From Planctomycetota bacterium (GTDB lineage: Bacteria; Planctomycetota; J058): a stretch of DNA of 39,019 nucleotides. Below are positions 23,045 to 30,729 of the stretch, piece after piece (within the stretch, counting starts at the first letter, position 1; each line of letters begins with the position of its first letter). The stretch covers positions 1 through 39,019 of the forward strand of contig JAMLIC010000073.1 in assembly GCA_023954375.1 (NCBI GenBank), given 5' to 3'. The notes under the pieces were generated by a model. That model worked only from the letters and a program-made list of their open reading frames with translations, ran no database searches and was not told the origin of the DNA. Made by a program: the position numbers and the translations under genes.

Positions 23045-24768
23045 CAGCGGCGCTCCCCCAGGGTCACCTTGACGCTCAGGGGCTCGCCCCCGCGCACGAC
23101 CTCGAACTCGACCACGTCGCCCACGTCGTGCGCGCTCAGGACCTCGAGCACGTCGTCGGGGTCGCGCAGCGGCGTGCCGCCGGCGGCCGTGAGCACGTCG
23201 CCCACGCGCAGGCCGGCCTTCTCCGCCCCCGAGCCCGCGACGACGACCTCGACGCGGCAGCCGTCCTCGGCCTTCTCGGTGCGCACGCCGATGAACGGGA
23301 TCGGCGGCTCCTGCTGGCGCAGGACCCAGGCGCGCCAGTCGCGCTCGACCTCGTCGAGCGGCCGGCCGAACGCCACCTCGAACGACTCCAGCGCCGTGCG
23401 GTCGCCCTGGAACGACGACGCCTGCGTGTACTCGTCGTAGAAGCGCTTCAGGAGCCCGTGCTCCCACATGTAGAAGAGCATGTAGCGCGCCTGGGCGTAG
23501 GCCAGCCCCGCGTCCTGCATGAAGCTCGACTGGCTCATCTGCATGATCCGGCGCCAGGGCACCGTCTGGCCGCGCCGGGCGGCCGCCTGCACCGTCGAGA
23601 GGCGCGCGCTGTGGCGCGGGACGAGGCGGTCGTCGACGAGGGTCGCCGACTCGAAGAGCGAGGCCAGCCCCTCGACCAGCCAGATCGGGTGCGGCTGGCC
23701 GCGCGCCGCCTGGTCGGCGAAGTGGAGGGCGTGGGTGAACTCGTGCACGACGACGTTCGAGCGGTTGAGGGTCATGCCGGGGAGGTCACCGCACACGAGC
23801 ACGTTCGTCCCCGGGTTGAAGTAGCCGCCCACGCCGCGGTCGAGCATGGCGTTGTTGTCCTCGCGCGTCAGGAGCACGATGTGCAAGGGCTGGCGGAGCT
23901 GGTTCCTGAACAGGTCCCGCCACTGCACGCGCGCGTACTCGTCGAGCTGCTGGCGGGCGACGGCCAGCCGCTCGGCCGTCTTCGTGTGGACGTAGATGAT
24001 GTTCCGCTGCTCGTCGACGAAGACCTGGTAGTCCGCCTTGCAGCCGCGCCGGCGCATGTCGGCCATCAGCCGGGTCGTCGCCTGCGCCGCGGCGCGGCGC
24101 ACCCAGGTCGCCTCCTCGGCGAGGAGGCGCAGGTAGCCCGGCTCGGCGCGCAGGGGGTCCAGGTCGGTGTCGCTGCGGATGTGGGCGAAGTCGGTGAAGC
24201 CCGCGGCCACGGCGCGCTCGAGGAACACCACGGCCTCCGGCCGCGAGCCCAGGAGCGAGTAGGCGCAGGCGGCGTTGTAGAGCGCCGTGGCGTCGTCGGG
24301 GGCGAAGGTCAGGAGCTCGAGGTAGAGCCCGAGGGCGCCCTGGTAGTCCTTCGCCTGGTGCTTGCGGCTGGCCTCGCGGTGGAGCGTCCGCACGCGCGCC
24401 GGGTCGGCCGCGACGGCCGGCGCGGCGGCCGTCGGCGCGCCGTCGAGGGCGTGGACGTCGCCCGCGGGGATCACGAGCACGCCGTGGGCGGTGCGCAGGA
24501 TCACCTCGTCGTCGGTGCGGCGTACGACCTGCCCGGTGACGACCGAGCCGTCGGCCAGGCGCAGGGTCCTCGCCGCCCGCTCGCGGCGGACGATGTCCTT
24601 CTTGTCGATCGTCAACGCCCCGTAGCGGCCGCGGAGCGTCAGGTGCGCGTCGGTCTCCGAGATGACGTCGCCGTCGAAGCGCTGGCCGTCGCGGGTCTCG
24701 ACCGTGTCCGCGCGCGCGGGCAGGAGCGCCGCGAGCAGCGCGAGCCCGGCGAGCAGAAGGTGACGCAT
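23044..24768 (-). CDS. Exported peptidase-MA-like (gluzincin) metalloprotease with PDZ domain, 574 aa
   Basis: Predicted zinc metallopeptidase acting outside the cytoplasm. Signal peptide ends at PARA (20). Two small repeated beta segments follow, DTVETRDGQRFDGDV (21-35) and LADGSVVTGQVVRRTDDEVI (71-90), each with a RYGxLxI or HGVLVIP end. A TPR-like region (125-220) comes next. The gluzincin core has HEFTH (342-346) and a downstream Glu in WLVEGLASLFE (366). The C-terminal PDZ (about 485-572) carries AGLRVGDVLTAAGG. ATG 24768 is preceded by a strong GGAGG site. First gene of a two-gene operon with its inactive-looking paralogue. The substrate is unknown. Confidence 0.88.
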   Translation of the reverse strand: MRHLLLAGLALLAALLPARADTVETRDGQRFDGDVISETDAHLTLRGRYGALTIDKKDIVRRERAARTLRLADGSVVTGQVVRRTDDEVILRTAHGVLVIPAGDVHALDGAPTAAAPAVAADPARVRTLHREASRKHQAKDYQGALGLYLELLTFAPDDATALYNAACAYSLLGSRPEAVVFLERAVAAGFTDFAHIRSDTDLDPLRAEPGYLRLLAEEATWVRRAAAQATTRLMADMRRRGCKADYQVFVDEQRNIIYVHTKTAERLAVARQQLDEYARVQWRDLFRNQLRQPLHIVLLTREDNNAMLDRGVGGYFNPGTNVLVCGDLPGMTLNRSNVVVHEFTHALHFADQAARGQPHPIWLVEGLASLFESATLVDDRLVPRHSARLSTVQAAARRGQTVPWRRIMQMSQSSFMQDAGLAYAQARYMLFYMWEHGLLKRFYDEYTQASSFQGDRTALESFEVAFGRPLDEVERDWRAWVLRQQEPPIPFIGVRTEKAEDGCRVEVVVAGSGAEKAGLRVGDVLTAAGGTPLRDPDDVLEVLSAHDVGDVVEFEVVRGGEPLSVKVTLGERR

Positions 24769-24841
24769 GGGGTCCTCCCTCCAGCAGGGCGGACGAGTCT
24801 ACCCGCCGCTCGCCCGCTCCGCAGGCCGGTCTGGCGTCACC

Positions 24842-26182
24842 TCATTCGAGCCACTCGACGACCGCCGCCGCGCAGCTCGCGGCGTCGAGGCGGTCCAGGC
24901 GCCGGGCGGGCTCCAGCCGTTCGCAACGGTGCGCGGCGTCGGCGTAGGAGCCGTCGAGGCCTTCGAGCAGGTCGGCGCGGTCCTCGTGCGGCTCTCGGGA
25001 TCGGCTGACGGCCACCGCTCGATCGCCCTGCTGCGCGACGTGGCGGAACCACTCGCCGATCTGGACCTTCGCGACACGTGACCGGGCGCCGCGGGCAGCG
25101 AGCGCGGCGTTGACCTCCTCCTGGAGCACGTCCTCGAGCGAGCCCTGGAAGCTGCGGCCGACCCCTGGCAGCAGGATCGCGTCGAGACGGTCGGCGACCG
25201 TCGCCGGGTCGCCCGTGAGGACCTCGCGGCCGTCGACGGTCACGGCGTAGCGCTCGCCTCGGTCCCACGTCGTCGGCGACACGACGGGGAGTCCGCGCGT
25301 GTCGAAGGGATAGGCCGAGCTCCGCGAGAAGCACAGGTGCGTGAGGCTCGTGAACACGTAGAAACCGCGCGGGCCCTCGCGCTCGGCCAGCAGGGGAACG
25401 AGCGACCCGTGGAAGCGCCCGAGCGTGGACTCCAGATCCTGCGCCCGCCGGCCGAGCAGCGCCCACGTCCAGTCCAGGAAGCGGCCCTCCTCGTAGGCCC
25501 GGGCGCACTCCGCGAGCGACAGGAAGGGGAAGTCCCCGGTGAGCGCCGTCGCCCGGGCCTGTCGATCGAGCCACTCGATGACGAGGCGCGCGAGGTCGTC
25601 CGGAGACGGGGCGACGCCGCTCGCCAGGTCGGTCGAGCGCCAGCGGAGCGCGAAGGGAATGCCTCCCTGGTCCGGGCCCATGCGGCACGAGCGATCCGGG
25701 GCGTACAGCCAGAGCTCGTGGAACGGGTCATCGCCGCCGTGCCGGGGCAGGAGCTGGCTCCGCCTAGAAGATCCCTGGGCCACGAGCGCGCGGTTCAACG
25801 TAGCAGCGAGCGCGGACAGCGCCCGCTTCCGCTCGTCGACGAAGGGCGCGACCCGCCAGACATCGGCGAGCGCCCGCGACTCGAGCACCCATGCCCGCAC
25901 GGCCTCCAGCACCGCGCGCTGTTCGCGCGTCCTGCCGCTCCCGACCCTCGCCGCGCCGGCGTGAAACTCGTGCGCATACTCGAAGCCGTCGCGGCCGTAG
26001 TCGAAGACGTGGAGCCGGACGCGGCGGCCTCCCCGCTGCGCGTCGATGTGCCAGTGGACTCCTTCCCCCGTTGCGACGACCTCGACCTCCGGGCCCAGGC
26101 TCGCGGCCAGGACGTCACGGAGACGCCGTGCTTCGTGCTCCTCGGGGAAGCCGCGCCCGATCGACGAGCTCACGTCACCCAT
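24842..26182 (-). CDS. Conserved-looking hypothetical protein, 446 aa
   Basis: No family was recognised. There is no signal peptide or membrane helix, so it is probably cytoplasmic. The N-terminal 110 residues form an alpha/beta unit (EVEVVATGEGVHWHIDAQ, RVRLHVFDYGRDGFEYAHEF). The middle is rich in Trp and aromatic residues (FHELWLYAPDRSCRM, ALRWRSTDL, FLDWTWALLGRRAQDLEST, FYVFTSLTHLCFSRSSAYPF). The C-terminus is acidic/helical. ATG 26182 overlaps the upstream gene by 8 bp (ATGGGTGA), which supports both the start and coupling to the two-TM protein and the UnbV protein. Last gene of that run. Confidence 0.65.
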   Translation of the reverse strand: MGDVSSSIGRGFPEEHEARRLRDVLAASLGPEVEVVATGEGVHWHIDAQRGGRRVRLHVFDYGRDGFEYAHEFHAGAARVGSGRTREQRAVLEAVRAWVLESRALADVWRVAPFVDERKRALSALAATLNRALVAQGSSRRSQLLPRHGGDDPFHELWLYAPDRSCRMGPDQGGIPFALRWRSTDLASGVAPSPDDLARLVIEWLDRQARATALTGDFPFLSLAECARAYEEGRFLDWTWALLGRRAQDLESTLGRFHGSLVPLLAEREGPRGFYVFTSLTHLCFSRSSAYPFDTRGLPVVSPTTWDRGERYAVTVDGREVLTGDPATVADRLDAILLPGVGRSFQGSLEDVLQEEVNAALAARGARSRVAKVQIGEWFRHVAQQGDRAVAVSRSREPHEDRADLLEGLDGSYADAAHRCERLEPARRLDRLDAASCAAAVVEWLE

Positions 26183-26753
26183 CGTGCCGGGGCACGCCCC
26201 GCTCGTCGAGGAGCCGGAGCAGCGCGGTGCGCTGCTGCTCGTCGTGCGTCGGGACGCGCAGGGCGGGCAGCAGCCGCGCGCCGGTCCGGTAGAGCGAGAC
26301 GTGCCCCTCGTGGTCGCGGAAGCTCCCCACGTACCCCCAGCCGACCCCCGCGAGCGGCGCCCCGCCCGTGATCAGGCCCAGCAGGTCCGGGACGGCCGCG
26401 ACGACGCCCTCGGTGAACACGGCCGCACGGGCGCGCCGCAGGCGCAGGGGCGCCGTGAGCCAGCGCAGGGCGTGGACGCCGAGCACGGCGCCGAGGATCA
26501 CGAGGGCCGCGCCGTGGTCGAGGATCCGTCTCGCGATCGGCGGGAGGCCCCAGGCGCGCGCGAGGACGTCCGCGCCGATCACCGACGTGCCGGCGAGGAA
26601 GATCGCGAGGCCGACCTCGACCGCGTGCCGGTTGGTGGCACGGCTCCAGAAGCGCGCCGGTCGCCGGGTCCAGCAGGGGGTCAGGCCCTCGCCGCCCGGG
26701 AGACCGGTGGCGAGGAGCAGGCGGACCGGCGTGTCGCTCGCGCCGGCGCTCAT
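26175..26753 (-). CDS. Small inner-membrane protein with two TM helices, 192 aa
   Basis: No family was recognised. Two hydrophobic helices (about residues 46-68, VEVGLAIFLAGTSVIGADVL, and about 80-102, GAALVILGAVLGVHALRWL) are joined by a short loop. A C-terminal cytoplasmic or periplasmic part follows (GWGYVGSFRDHEGHVSLYRTGARLL and DEQQRTALLRLLDERGV). It overlaps the upstream FG-GAP/UnbV gene as ATGA and the downstream gene by 8 bp, so the three are almost certainly co-translated. The long open frame upstream of ATG 26753 is the antisense-type shadow of the FG-GAP gene and is not used. Confidence 0.7.
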   Translation of the reverse strand: MSAGASDTPVRLLLATGLPGGEGLTPCWTRRPARFWSRATNRHAVEVGLAIFLAGTSVIGADVLARAWGLPPIARRILDHGAALVILGAVLGVHALRWLTAPLRLRRARAAVFTEGVVAAVPDLLGLITGGAPLAGVGWGYVGSFRDHEGHVSLYRTGARLLPALRVPTHDEQQRTALLRLLDERGVPRHDG

Positions 26754-29359
26754 CGCCGGGGCTCCACGACGCGGTGGAGCCCGGGGCCGACCGCGACCTC
26801 CGACGTGACGCCCGACGGCCAGCGCACGGTGACCGAGAACGGCCCGGTCGCCTCGCCCACGCCGAAGTGCACGATCGGCTCGTCCTGGCAGCCCGTGCCC
26901 GACCCGAGGCTGATCTGGCGCACGAGCCGCCGACCGCGGCCGTCGATCAGCGTGCAGGTCGCGCCCGCGCCCCACGTGTCCGAGCGCGTGCCGATGAGGC
27001 GCAGGCGCACGCTCCGGTGGCGGCGGCCCTCGAGGCCGTCGTTGCGGAAGACCCGGGCGCGCCCGTCCGCCATCACGACGAGGTCGAGGTCGCCGTCGCC
27101 GTCGAGGTCGGCGACGGCGGCGCCCCAGCCGTTGTAGACCCGCACGCCGGCGGTCCAGGCGACGTCGTCGAGGCGCAGGCGCGGGTCGTCGTCGTCGCCC
27201 AGGCGGTTGAGCCAGAGCGAGGACGGGCGCCCGGGGTAGATCGCCGTGAGAAACAGGTCGAGGTCGCCGTCGTCGTCGGCGTCGAAGAGCGTCGGGTTCG
27301 AGTGGGTCTCCTCGAAGTGCAGGCCGACCGCCGCGCGCGCGTCGCGGAAGCGACCGTCCTCCTGCAGGTAGACCTTCGTCTTGTCGGAGAAGTGAATGAA
27401 CCGCGGGTGGGCCAGGCTGGCCACCACCAGGTCGAGCTGCCCGTCGAGGTCGAGGTCGCCGAAGGCGGCGCCGATCGAGTGGCCCCAGGCGTTGTCCACC
27501 TTGACCCCGGCCACGCCCCTCGCGTGGGCCTCCTCGGTCAGCCGGCCGCGCCCGTCGTTGACCCACAGGAGGTCCGGATCGAGGCGGTAGTTGGCGACGA
27601 GGACGTCGACGTCGCCGTCCTGGTCGAAGTCGGCGATCACGACGCCGCGTCCGCAGCGGGGCGGGGTCGTGCGCACGCGCTCCGACGCGTCGACGAAGCC
27701 GCCCTTCCCGTCGCTGAGGTAGAGGCGGTCCGCAGTGCCGCGCCGCAGCGGCTCGCCCGGCAGCTCGTAGTTGGCCACGTAGAGGTCGGGGTAGCCGTCG
27801 CCGTTCAGGTCCCCCCACGCCGCGCCCTCGGTCGGCAGGTCGTCGGTCATGCCGCCGGGGACGCCGACCCGATCCGTGACGTCGACGAACCGCGGCGCCC
27901 CAGGGGTGCTCCGGTTCTCGAGCAGGCGGTCGCCCCTGGGCGCGTGCGAGATCACGTAGAGGTCCAGGTCGCCGTCGCGGTCGAAGTCCGCCAGCACCCC
28001 GCCCGCGCCCTTGAGGCCGGCGAGGCCGGCCTCGGCCGTGACGTCGCGGAACCTGCCCGCCCCGTCGTTGAGGAGGAGCCGACAGCCGTTGATCAGCAGG
28101 TCCGGGAAGCCGTCGCCGTCGACGTCGACCAGGGCCACGCGCCTCCCGCGGGCGCCCGACGGCAGCGCCTGGTCGGTGACGTCGGTGAAGCGCGGCACGC
28201 GTCTCTGCCCGAGCACCTCGGCCGCGAGCGCGTGGCGCAGGGTCGGCCACTCCTCCTGGCGGCCGAGCGCCGCGGCGTGGCCGCGGATCCGGGCGTCGAG
28301 CGCGTCGCCCGTCGTCCGCGCGGCCGCGGCGCGGACGAGCGCCGCCATCGCGCGCTGCCGCTCGCCCTTCGCCTCCCAGGCCTCGGCCTCGAGCAGGTGG
28401 AGGCGCGCCGCGGCGTCGGTGGCCCAGAGCGGGGCGTCCGGCGTCATGGCCCGCACGGCGGCGGCGACCGTCGCGCTCAGGCGCGCCGGGTCGCCGGCGG
28501 CGCGCCAGGCGCGCGCGGCCTCGCGGCGCAGGTCGAAGTCCAGCGGGGCCTCCTCGACGGCGCGGTCGAGCGCCGCGGCGGCCTCGGCCTTGCGGCCGAG
28601 CGCGAGCAGGAGGGCGCCGCGCCGGCGCGACAGGCCCGGCTCGGTCGAGCCCGCGCCGAGCGCCAGGGCCCGCGTCACGGCGGCGAGGGCCTCCTCCTTG
28701 CGCCCGAGCGCCTCGAGGGCCCGGCCGAGGGCGACGTGCGACCTCGCGTGCTCCGGCGCGAGGGTCACGGCGGCCCGGAGCGACGCGACCGCCCCGCGGA
28801 GCAGCTCCGCCCGCGCCTCGCCCTTGGCGCCCTGGGCCTGCGTGAGCCGGCCGAGGCCCAGGAGCCAGCGCAGCTCCGCCTCCTGCGCCCCCTCGCCCGG
28901 CGTGGCCAGCGCGTGGAGCGCGAAGCGTTCGAGCTGCTCGCCGTAGAACGCCTGCCCGGGGTCGAGCTCCACCGCGCGGCGCTGGAGGCGCGCGGCCTCG
29001 AGGTGCAGGCCGTTCTGGTCGTGGGCCGTGGCCAGCGTGTCGAGGAACGCGTGCCGCCCCGGCGCGAGGGCCACCGCCTTCTCGGCCAGGGCCAGCGCCT
29101 CGACCGGCGCCCGGAACGCCTCGTCCTCGGTCGTGAGGAGGAGCCACGCCAGGTCGTTGAGGGCGGTCGCGTTGTCGGGCCAATGCGCGAGCGCCTCGCG
29201 GAAGGCGCTCACCGCGTCGGCGTAGCGCTTCGCCTGGAAGTGCTCGGAGCCCGCGCGCACGGCGGCGCGGCTGGCCGCGAGGTCGGGCTCCTGGGCGAAC
29301 CCGACGCCGACGAGCGCGCCGACGACGAGCACGGGCGCGAGCCACCAGCGGGTCTTCAT
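26750..29359 (-). CDS. Secreted TPR + FG-GAP repeat + ASPIC/UnbV protein, 869 aa
   Basis: Large exported protein of the CRTAC1/UnbV type. Signal peptide MKTRWWLAPVLVVGALVGVGFAQ (about 23). Residues about 30-390 are TPR-like helical repeats (YADAVSAFREALAHWPDNATAL; ARSHVALGRALEALGRKEEAL). Residues about 415-770 form a beta-propeller with seven Ca2+-binding FG-GAP loops: DVDGDGFPD, DFDRDGDLD, DLNGDGYPD, DFDQDGDVD, DLDLDGQLD, DADDDGDLD and DLDGDGDLD. The C-terminal UnbV domain runs from VRLRLIGTRSDTWGAGA through VRQISLGSGTGCQDEPIVHFGVG to TVRWPSGV. The family is abundant in Planctomycetota and Acidobacteriota; its function is largely unknown, with surface adhesion or binding inferred. ATG 29359 fits the signal peptide. 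The ribosome site is poor. Confidence 0.92.
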   Translation of the reverse strand: MKTRWWLAPVLVVGALVGVGFAQEPDLAASRAAVRAGSEHFQAKRYADAVSAFREALAHWPDNATALNDLAWLLLTTEDEAFRAPVEALALAEKAVALAPGRHAFLDTLATAHDQNGLHLEAARLQRRAVELDPGQAFYGEQLERFALHALATPGEGAQEAELRWLLGLGRLTQAQGAKGEARAELLRGAVASLRAAVTLAPEHARSHVALGRALEALGRKEEALAAVTRALALGAGSTEPGLSRRRGALLLALGRKAEAAAALDRAVEEAPLDFDLRREAARAWRAAGDPARLSATVAAAVRAMTPDAPLWATDAAARLHLLEAEAWEAKGERQRAMAALVRAAAARTTGDALDARIRGHAAALGRQEEWPTLRHALAAEVLGQRRVPRFTDVTDQALPSGARGRRVALVDVDGDGFPDLLINGCRLLLNDGAGRFRDVTAEAGLAGLKGAGGVLADFDRDGDLDLYVISHAPRGDRLLENRSTPGAPRFVDVTDRVGVPGGMTDDLPTEGAAWGDLNGDGYPDLYVANYELPGEPLRRGTADRLYLSDGKGGFVDASERVRTTPPRCGRGVVIADFDQDGDVDVLVANYRLDPDLLWVNDGRGRLTEEAHARGVAGVKVDNAWGHSIGAAFGDLDLDGQLDLVVASLAHPRFIHFSDKTKVYLQEDGRFRDARAAVGLHFEETHSNPTLFDADDDGDLDLFLTAIYPGRPSSLWLNRLGDDDDPRLRLDDVAWTAGVRVYNGWGAAVADLDGDGDLDLVVMADGRARVFRNDGLEGRRHRSVRLRLIGTRSDTWGAGATCTLIDGRGRRLVRQISLGSGTGCQDEPIVHFGVGEATGPFSVTVRWPSGVTSEVAVGPGLHRVVEPRR

Positions 29360-29397
29360 GGGGCGGCATCCCACCAGCCCGGGGGCGCCCCCGCCAC

Positions 29398-30263
29398 CTA
29401 TCGCGCGTCGACCGTCACCTCGGTCGTCTCGTCGTCGCCGACGAACGCCTCGGCGACGAGGACCTCGCGCCCGGCCGTCGAGACCCGGACGGTCACCCGG
29501 CCGGCGGCGAGCCCCTCGATGAGCGCCGGGTGGTCGGGGACGGCCGGGGGGAAGACCACCTGCTCGAACGACAGCCCGGTCGCGGCCTCGGCGACGTGCA
29601 CGCGCAGGGGCGAGGCAGGGCCGTCCGGCCAGCGCACGCGCAGGCGCAGCGCGCCGCCGCCGGGCACGTGGCGCGGCGGCTGCAGGTCGAGCGTCGCGCC
29701 CGGCAGCACCTCGACCCAGCGCACGTCGGGGCGCGCGCCGGGCCGCCGGGCGACGATCGCGTGCCGGCCCGCGGGGAGGGTGAACGACCAGGTCCCGTCC
29801 GCGGCTCCCCGGGCCGTCGACGTGTCGTGGCCGCTGGCGTCGTGGCCGGCGAGCGTCCAGCCCCTCGCGACCCCCCGGACGAAGACCTGGCCGCGCGCGG
29901 GCCCCTCGTCCAGCACGAGCACGATCCCGCGCGCGCCGGCGGCGACGCGCAGGGGCGGCGACTCCCCGGAGCGGAGCTCGACCGAGGTGCCGGGGTCGAA
30001 GGGCCCCACGCGGAAGCTCCCGTCGGCGGCGGCGTGGGCCTCGATCGTGCGCGGGCCTACCTGACGCACGCCGGGGAGGTCGAGGGTGGGGCCGGCGGGG
30101 GCGGCGCGGCCGCGTCCGGCGCGCCGCCGCCGATCGCAGCCGGTGCGGCATCGCGACGCATGCCCTCGGGCCCAGCGCGGCGGTCGTCGTCGCTCACGAG
30201 GACGCTCAGCAGGGCGACGGCGAGGACCGGGACGAGGCAGAGGACCGCTCGGCGCACTCCCAC
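29398..30263 (-). CDS. Exported protein with regulatory-like beta domains, interrupted by an apparent one-base deletion
   Basis: Two minus frames look like one gene. From GTG 30263: RRAVLCLVPVLAVALLSVLV (a signal anchor), an acidic/Pro-Ala linker (PDAAAPPPPAPP) and then a premature TAG at 30057-30059. The +1 frame from about 30090 carries the continuation PTLDLPGVRQVGPRTIEAHA to the TGA-type end at 29398, with beta-sandwich segments resembling carboxypeptidase-regulatory-like domains (DGSFRVGPFDPG; GTWSFTLPAGRHAIVARR; GALRLRVRWPDG). The span is 866 nt, one short of 289 codons, so restoring one base in the C-rich stretch 30085-30115 gives a 288-residue protein. The precise GTG start is uncertain. 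It is probably periplasmic or surface-linked; no catalytic motif was seen. Confidence 0.6.
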
Positions 30264-30306
30264 AGCGTCGTCAGCCGGGCGCCAACCGACAAGGGCTCCG
30301 CCCGGG

Positions 30307-30648
30307 TCAGGCCTCGAACCCGAGCCGCGCGCGCATGGTCCGGCACCAGTCGTCGCCCGGCTCCACCCGGCGGCACGCGTCCGGCCGCGCCGCGTAGATC
30401 GCGCAGCGCACGCGCCCGGCCGGCGGCCGCGGGTCGCCCTCGAGCGCGGCGCAGCAGGTCACGTCGCCGGCCGACCGCGTCGCCAGGGCCCCGCCCGTGC
30501 CGGTGCGGTCGTCGGGGACGACGAGATCCGCGTGCACGCCGAGACGCGCGAGGTCCTCGGGCGTCACGGCCACGAAGGGCTCGCCCGGGAGCCAGCCGGC
30601 ACAGCACGCGCCGCAGGCCTGGCAGTCAAGCGCTCCGGCCTCGTCCAC
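30307..30648 (-). CDS. YkgJ-type CxxCxxCC zinc/iron-cluster-binding protein, 113 aa
   Basis: Small cytoplasmic protein of the YkgJ (UPF0153-like) family, defined by an N-terminal metal-binding motif, here CQACGACC about ten residues in, followed by further conserved cysteines (DVTCCAAL, VRCAIYAARPDACRRV, DWCRTM). The family is proposed to bind Zn or Fe-S; its reaction is unknown. GTG 30648 is preferred because the family begins shortly before the motif. A GTG at 30693 in the same frame would add 15 Arg-rich residues. It lies downstream of the 1085-residue protein gene, separated by an inverted repeat. Confidence 0.82.
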   Translation of the reverse strand: MDEAGALDCQACGACCAGWLPGEPFVAVTPEDLARLGVHADLVVPDDRTGTGGALATRSAGDVTCCAALEGDPRPPAGRVRCAIYAARPDACRRVEPGDDWCRTMRARLGFEA

Positions 30649-30676
30649 GACGCTCAGCCTACCCGCCGTACGCGCC

Positions 30677-30708
30677 GCGGGCCGGACCCGCACGCGGCTC
30701 CGGCCCGC
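30677..30708 (-). terminator. 10-bp perfect inverted repeat downstream of the 1085-aa gene
   Basis: GCGGGCCGGA (30677-30686) and TCCGGCCCGC (30699-30708) pair perfectly around a 12-nt loop. The repeat starts 22 bp past the stop codon of the upstream minus-strand gene. There is no T-tract, so termination or mRNA stabilisation are both possible. Confidence 0.4.
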
Positions 30709-30729
30709 ACCGTCAGGCTCGCGCGCCCG

